Assembly: GCA_947652115.1 (NCBI GenBank)
Contig: OX393565.1
Coordinates: 17,995,690-18,059,689 of the forward strand
From: Blastomussa wellsi
Lineage: Eukaryota > Cnidaria > Anthozoa > Scleractinia > Plerogyridae
DNA length: 64,000 nucleotides
Direction of reading: 5' to 3'
Within the stretch, counting starts at the first letter, position 1; every line of letters begins with the position of its first letter. A program made the translations under genes and the position numbers. Positions 58,148 through 64,000 of the stretch are shown here, one piece after another. The notes beneath the pieces were generated by a model that worked only from the letters and a program-made list of their open reading frames with translations, was not told the DNA's origin and searched no databases.

Positions 58148-58400
58148 CTTTAAAAGAAAGGGATTAACATATATTACGAACTGATAATCACAGAAATTAC
58201 ACAACATAACTAAATTACATTATTAAACCAAATTCATATATTCTTTAATATTGACTATAATGATTATGACAATTTAATTACTTTGAGATAAGATTTAACC
58301 TGCAGCCAGTTAGTCCAATTGTCAGTCTGTCGTTCAATTCAAAGATCAGCCAGTCAGTAAGTAGCCCTTACAACACAGTCAATATTCTTCAGGGACTTAC

Positions 58401-58499
58401 CTTTGCATTAAATGTGGTTGTAACTGAAGCCAACTCTACATGGAAACTGTTATTTACAGCACTGACAGATGCATCAAGCTGCTGACTGATGTTCTCAAT
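58401..58499 (-). CDS. Collagen membrane protein gene 2, exon 4 (stalk)
   Basis: Acceptor TTTTTGCAG and donor AAG|GTAAGT bound 33 codons, phase 0. The peptide (IENISQQLDASVSAVNNS, then FHVELASVTTTFNAK) is helix-prone with two N-glycosylation sites. Gene 1 has 29 codons at this place. Confidence 0.9.
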
Positions 58500-58587
58500 C
58501 TGCAAAAATATATGCAAAATAATATTGTTGGAATATACATAAAAAATTAAAGCCATAATTTAAGCCAAACTCAGTCATAGCTTAACT

Positions 58588-58925
58588 CCGGTTTCTGTAG
58601 CATGAAGCAGCCAGGAGTATTCCTACCCCCTCCCCCCCCCCCCCCCCCCCCATTTGAATGGGATGGTTGTCCATTGCAGGTTACTCACCAGCATTCTGTT
58701 ACAGTGTACAGTGTAGGTTGCCCCAACAATTCATTGGTAAAAATCTAATTACTCTTGGGTGGAGAGAGGCAATGTGAGTGAGTACAGTGTCTTGCCCAAG
58801 AACACAGTGCAGTCTGAGTGAGTCCTGGCAGTGACCCCAGGCAAGGGCTCAAACCCGGGTTGTTCGAACCGGAGGCCAGTGTACTAATTAACATTAAGCG
58901 ACCACGCATGCCACACCTCAGAATG
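58588..58925 (-). mobile_element. tRNA-derived SINE, minus orientation
   Basis: It carries tcttgcccaagaacacagtg, tcttgggtggagagaggcaa and a tail match aactccggtttctgtagcat to the 34645 copy, with a long poly-C run in place of part of the body. It lies in intron 3 of gene 2. Confidence 0.75.
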
Positions 58926-59167
58926 GACATTAAATTTTGATGAATGCTTTCAAGTTTTTTTTTTTTTCATGTATAGTGAGGTCACTGTTTAAATATTTTT
59001 TTTAAATTTTGCAAATCACCTATTGATTGAACTATTTCTTCAGTTAATTGTTTAATTATTTGCAAATAGTGCATTCAGAACATCTTTGAAACTGTTAACA
59101 ATTAACTACAAATTATATTATTGATTGATTTTTAGTCTTTTTGTTTTATTTTGGCAGTAAAAGTGAT

Positions 59168-59222
59168 TTATATAATAATAATAATAACAATAACAATAAT
59201 AATAATAATGATAATAATATTT
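59168..59222. repeat. AAT/AAC microsatellite
   Basis: Tandem aataataataacaataac units in intron 3 of gene 2. Confidence 0.85.
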
Positions 59223-59355
59223 ATAAGGTGCAAATTAACATGTGAATATGATCAAATGTGCCCGGTATACTGGCATGCATGATCAAATCTTCCTTTGACC
59301 TTTTATGACCTTTCATCTTAACATACACTGTAGCCTATGTACTGGTAAATTGTAC

Positions 59356-59478
59356 CTTGTTAACTGAGTCCTGTGTTCCTATTTCTAGCTGGGAGAGTTT
59401 ATCTTTTGTTCCATTGATGTCACTTTTGGTGTCATTTAAATCACCCTTTGTACTATAAATGTCTCTCTGTAGTCTAAT
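59356..59478 (-). CDS. Collagen membrane protein gene 2, exon 3 (stalk)
   Basis: Acceptor GCATTTTACAG and donor AAG|GTACAA bound 41 codons, phase 0, as in gene 1. The peptide contains repeated D-x-N-x-T-K units (GDLNDTKSDINGTKDKL) and is predicted to be coiled coil. Confidence 0.9.
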
Positions 59479-59752
59479 CTGTAAAATGCCAAAAAAATAC
59501 ATAATACATATATTCTCAGCAATCATTATCAATCCAAAAATTTTACTCAGGTTAACTGTTTTAATTTTGAACCTACATGTACTAACTGGGTTGAAGCCAT
59601 AAAAAAGGTTAAAATATTTAACACCAAAACTTGATCAGCAGCCCCATTCCATATTGAGTGTATCAAAGAAAGAAATAATCTAAAAATTGTACGATTACCA
59701 AGATGACGCATGTTTAGATGATTGTATTCATTTATGTTTGATAAACACATAC

Positions 59753-59889
59753 CATAAATGTTTTGATCAATGAAATATTTGTTCGCAATTCGTTGATCTT
59801 GTCCTCAAGTGACGACACATCAGGAGGTGGTAAAACAGCCGCCGAAGGCTGTTCGGAACCAGTAAGTTTTTGTCCATTTGGAGAATTAG
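59753..59889 (-). CDS. Collagen membrane protein gene 2, exon 2 (stalk)
   Basis: Acceptor TCTGTCAACAG and donor ATG|GTATGT bound 137 nt; it enters in phase 1 and leaves in phase 0. A Pro/Ser/Ala linker (SEQPSAAVLPPPDVSS) precedes a helix (LEDKINELRTNISLIKTF). Confidence 0.9.
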
Positions 59890-59929
59890 CTGTTGACAGA
59901 CATTTTCTGTTAGGTTACAGGAAGAAATA

Positions 59930-60115
59930 AACTTGGTCGGAAAATAAACATCAAGACAATTAATTTGCTACATGGAGGGAATGGGTAGAGTAAATTTGCA
60001 CTTGTAAGATCTCATGTAGCTGCAGTTACAAATGTAATAGAAATCTGCAAGACCACTGCAGCAAACCCATGACAAGTGCCGGATGTCTTGTAGACCTGGA
60101 TCAGTGAATTATTCA
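59930..60115. repeat. Dispersed repeat shared with 45.2 kb and 49.9 kb
   Basis: The first half (ggtcggaaaataaac, gctacatggagg, gggtag, gtaaattt) matches 49905-49995. The second half (gtgccggat, cttgtagacctggatcagt) matches 45238-45275. It lies in intron 1 of gene 2; the element type is unknown. Confidence 0.6.
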
Positions 60116-60788
60116 CATGCGAGCTATAAACAGCAGACTGATCCTGATAAAACAGCTAATATATTCAAGTAATGTTTGGGCAGACTGATCCTGGCGGCAA
60201 AAGTGATGAAAGATAAACTAAATAGATAACAGCTGATATATATATATATATACCAGCTAACAGCTAATATTAATTATTTTAATATATTAGCTATTTTATC
60301 TATGTATCTTGTTTATTTTTCATTGCTTTTGCCACTCCCCAGGATTATCAAGGAGTGCAATTTTGCAACAAAAACTATTTCCCTTTCAACCACATCATAC
60401 CAGTCTCTGAAAATGTATAATTTATGCCAACTGCCATACATGTATGTATCAGATGACATTCAGATAAATGCATATCAGAGTGCACGAGTATTGTAAACTG
60501 ATAACTGATATGTTATGATTCCATTCCAAACACCTTCACACCCCACCTCCTCCCCAACAATTTTCCTAACCTCATTCCCAGGTTCCTCTCCTTCTCATCC
60601 CAGGAGAGGACCCTGAGAATGAGGTTGCCAACTTTCCCATCAATGGCAAGCTTAAGTGGCTCAAAACAGTTTCCAGCACTTTCTAAGCCTTAGAATTTGA
60701 TGGATCATTATAACCACTCTTTATCAGTTGATGCTACAATCATCGCCTGGTTTTAAACCAAAAGGAACTAGGTACTAGTCTGTTCGTT

Positions 60789-61087
60789 ATGGGATTAGCA
60801 ACTATTGATCCACAAAGTCAGAAAGAGCAAACCTAGATTTCCAAAATCCCCAAGTTTGGTGTTAATCGTGCCAGTTTTGACTGAGATACAGCCATTTAAA
60901 TACGTCAAAATTACAAAGAAATGTTTGGTAATCTGGATGCAGCGTCCGGATGGCCATACATTTCTTTGTAAATTTTGACGTTTTAAACTGGCTGCATCCC
61001 GCTTAATATTGGGTCTATTTACACCAAACTTGGGGATTTTGTAAATCTCGATGTGCTCTTTCTGACCAATAGCTGCTAATCCCATAA
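60789..61087. mobile_element. Palindromic MITE of about 300 bp
   Basis: The outer arms read tgggattagcaactattgat, then agtcagaaagagcaaa and ccccaagtttggtg, mirrored by caccaaacttgggg and ggtcagaaagagcac. An inner palindrome pairs acgtcaaaattacaaagaaa with tttctttgtaaattttgacg. It lies in intron 1 of gene 2. Confidence 0.85.
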
Positions 61088-61289
61088 TTTGTTGACTCAT
61101 ACCTTGTCCACCCTCGGTTTGAAAACAGTTAATGGTATCAAAAAACTGTCCAATCATTGGTGAACATGTTGTTATCATTTTCGTGACATAATAGGTTACC
61201 ACAGAAACAATATGACCTGCTAAAAACACCCTTAATTTTAGCTTTAACTGCTAATAACTCAAAAACGAGCTTGGTGAGCCCCCCCCAAT

Positions 61290-61415
61290 TTTTTATTATC
61301 GAATTTTGATAAGCATGATGAGATGGAAGTTTAAAAAAAATCTGTGGATGGGGTTCAGAGCCACCTTAACTTTTCATAAAGTTGAATCTTATCATGCTTA
61401 TCAAAATTCAATAAC
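61290..61415. repeat. Inverted repeat around ttgataagcatgat
   Basis: tcgaattttgataagcatgat on the left is mirrored by atcatgcttatcaaaattca on the right, about 125 bp overall. It lies in intron 1 of gene 2. Confidence 0.65.
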
Positions 61416-61797
61416 AGAAAAGAGGGTGGTAAAGGGTATTTTCGTGATTTGTGAATGGCCTATTTTTTTCCCGTGAAACATGAAATGGCTTGGTTTTTTT
61501 CTCGTGAGTCGTGATTTCATAAGTAGTCGTGAACCGTGATTTTCCAAAATAATTCTCCATGAAATGAGAAAGAAGTATTTATTCCTGAACGGTGATTTTG
61601 GTTGTAGTTTCGACAGTAATTAAAGTGCTTATGAAATGAAAAAACGAACTATTCAAAAATAAGCTTATTTGAAAGGCCACTAAAAATGATGAAGGATGGC
61701 GTTTTCCTTTTTGTGATATCTCTTCTCGTTGCAGAGATATTCAAGATTTTCGAATTATGCAAATTAGGGACTGATGATGTCACAAGGTGTGATCATA

Positions 61798-62252
61798 TGG
61801 GGTCACAACACAAAATATAACATATCTCTGCAAGTAATGATGCAATGAAATTGAAACTTGGTGAGCATGTTATAGTCTAAGAAATACATCAGATGGTGTA
61901 TATTTTGTTGTTCCTATGGCAACACAACCGGTTCCAGATCTCTAATATACAGGAATGATTATTCCTGTATTTGATGTTGAGCAAACATCATCCACTTCCT
62001 AAAGGTTAATTAGGAGAACTAGTGCAATATGGGCATTGTGCACGCTTTAAATGGATCAATCATTTGCCCTATACAGTCACAAATGAGTAATATTTAAGGT
62101 ATTATAGAGACTGGGACCAAGATTGTTGCCATAGCAACATCAAAGTATGTATCAAGAGGTGTATTTCTTATGGTGCAATGTGCTTGCAAAGTTTCATTTG
62201 CATTGCATAATTACTTGCTGAGTTATGCCATATTTTGTGTTTTTACACCCAT
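61798..62252. mobile_element. Palindromic element of about 455 bp
   Basis: Imperfect arms of about 140 bp: cacaaaatataacatatctc, caagtaatgatgcaatg, ttcctatggcaacac and ggttcc on the left. Their complements lie on the right (gttgccatagcaaca, gcattgcataattacttgc, gccatattttgtg). It lies in intron 1 of gene 2. Confidence 0.75.
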
Positions 62253-63100
62253 ACTATCATACTATCACACATACTATTGTAGAATTGCAGTAAAATATAT
62301 GAAATAAAATTTGGTGGAAACTAGACATCTAAAATGATCGTGAGCATTCCAACTACGACAGCCAATATAATAATTATTGACGCGTCAACAAAAAGTTGTA
62401 TGTGCGCGCTGTCAACGCAGAACTGAGTGGTTTTATTGTGTTACAATAATATCATACAAAAGACAACCGGAGCGTAACGTATTCTTCGACACTGAATTAA
62501 CTGTCAAGATCTGTCAACAAATGGTTTAAGGAAGCGATATTAGCAACTTCGAAAGTGAACGCACGGTTTCTGTTTTGCAATTCACTTTCGGCTAAAATAA
62601 CAATAGATACAATATATAATTTCTCTGTTTGCGAATGTCTCAAGTTGTGAACACTTAACAGGGAAGCATTGATACTACCACTTTACCTCTGTTTACATTC
62701 GTTTACAAGTTCATATGTCGGCGAACTATGAACTTAAACGTCAAAACAACGTTCTAGATTGCTAAAAACCATACCGAAAGAAACAGAATGTTCTTCGTTC
62801 TTCGAGAAGGCATGATCATTTGGCTTATTCCTATGGTTACCTCGACGGATTTACAATCGCACATGTATAATTAAACAGTTGAAAGGCCACTGTGGTGTGA
62901 TCGCCGTAAAAATGTCAGAAATAATAAAAATAATAATATAAAAAACAACTTTCCTTTTGTGCTTACGAAAATAAAAGTATCAAATGGACTGTGAAAAGAC
63001 AGTCAAAAGAGTTATAGGGTTTTTCTCAACGGGGCACATTTGTATTAAAAGAGAACTTAAATGTGTGAACCGGCAGACCGCGTGGCCTTGATTTTCTTAC

Positions 63101-63587
63101 CTTGTGTGTTTCCTTGTTCCGCGTTACACACACATCGATCAGCAGCGGGGCCAACCTTACCCAGCATTAAAAGCACCACCAATATTAACGCTGTCACCGA
63201 TGTTAGAAGCACAAAGAATAAAATACAACGATTTAAACACGATTCTCGCGTGTATGTGTCTGACAAATCAGACGCGTCCGAGTCATTTGTTGATCTTCGC
63301 GCCCGTAATTCTTTCAAGTTACTCATCGGTATATGCGGCTGGTACATGTCATTGAATCGCTTCCTCGGTCTGTTCCCTTCTTGAAGCACACGGATTTGAT
63401 CGCTGAGGTTCGCAGGGTCTTCATATTGATGTCCTTTCTCTTCTGCTTCGTCGCTATCGTGAGGTTGTTTTGCCAGTAAACTTGTGTTCGAATGCGAAGA
63501 GCCAGGGGATTCGAATCGCACATCGCAACCATCAACGGCATAAGGAATGAAATCCCGTTTGGGATACAACGGCAAATCAGTTGGCAT
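63101..63587 (-). CDS. Collagen/six-cysteine type II membrane protein (gene 2), exon 1
   Basis: ATG at 63587 opens 162 codons ending CAA G|GTAAGA, phase 1. With exons 59753-59889, 59356-59478, 58401-58499, 58061-58147, 56640-57017 and 55111-55308 it makes 502 residues. Order: acidic/basic cytoplasmic tail (1-120) with Tyr55 in HQYEDPANL; transmembrane helix (121-144); GKVGPAADRCVC just outside; stalk (163-319); 29 collagen triplets (320-406); six-cysteine domain (407-502). Exon number and all junction phases equal gene 1, so the two are paralogues. The sequence after the helix (MLGKVGP) is closer to the exon at 21907 (MMGKVGP) than to that at 25118 (TLGILGP). Function unknown; a surface receptor or adhesion role is inferred from architecture only. 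Confidence 0.9.
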
Positions 63588-64000
63588 CGCTGCGTGTTAA
63601 TTCCCAGTCAATTTTGGCGTAATTTTCGGCGGTAAAAGACTCGCTGTTCTTCCGCCACGTGAATTGATGTCAAAGTTTCAACTTCGCTGGATACTATACA
63701 ACACCCAACCAGTGTACAATAGACATGAATATAGAATGAGTGAAACTACTCAATGAAATACAATTTGCCGGCAGGCTATATACCCGCCAAAAAACTGAAC
63801 GCTGATTGGTTCGCTAATTGCTGCGACCCACGCAGGGGACGTGAGAGGAATTTGATTCCCATACGTCACAGTACCTGTCTCGAAAACTTCTTTGTTTATT
63901 TTAAAGTTTATATTTCACAATCGGATTTCGTAGTCAAAGCATAAAAATATCTCATTTTAATCTTTTCGTTTCTACCGGCTCTTCAAAATTCTGAATGAAT
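63588..64000. other. Upstream flank of collagen gene 2
   Basis: Presumed promoter and 5' UTR of the minus-strand gene. No clear core promoter element and no exon of another gene was recognised. Confidence 0.5.

Overview
This window is eukaryotic nuclear DNA: genes are split by GT-AG introns, introns and spacers are AT-rich and full of inverted-repeat elements, and the recognisable proteins look like those of an anthozoan cnidarian, most likely a stony coral. No species can be named from the sequence alone. Almost all the protein-coding content lies in short exons. I joined these by matching splice sites and codon phase, so transcript ends, UTRs and expression are not known.

Layout, left to right. 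Position 1 to about 365 (minus) is the N-terminal part of a rhodopsin-like GPCR that runs off the left edge. About 5.2-17.1 kb (minus) holds the N-terminal third of an SDCCAG8 (centrosome/cilium scaffold) orthologue. It is head-to-head, 175 bp between start codons, with a complete three-exon EXOG nuclease gene (plus, 17.28-19.90 kb). About 21.9-36.9 kb (plus) is a seven-exon gene for a type II membrane protein: cytoplasmic tail, one transmembrane helix, stalk, 29-triplet collagen domain and a C-terminal six-cysteine domain. It has two candidate first exons with the same phase. 44.6-49.4 kb (minus) is a four-exon Golgi-type sulfotransferase, apparently with one GC-AG intron. 55.1-63.6 kb (minus) is a second collagen/six-cysteine membrane gene with the same exon count, the same phases and the same 29 triplets. 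The two collagen genes converge, with the sulfotransferase between them.

The rest is mobile and repetitive DNA. I see Penelope-like retroelement pieces (RT near 41-42.6 kb, GIY-YIG endonuclease at 16.2-16.5 and 39.9-40.6 kb) and five copies of their terminal repeat, several with a hammerhead-ribozyme-like core. There are two LINE 3' fragments, tRNA-derived SINEs, many fold-back or TIR elements (some nested), minisatellites, and a tandem duplication of about 1.9 kb inside an intron of the first collagen gene.

The most interesting material is the pair of collagen/six-cysteine receptors. They share a fixed architecture and collagen length, but differ in collagen charge and cytoplasmic tail, and one has an apparent choice of first exon that would swap the tail and membrane anchor.
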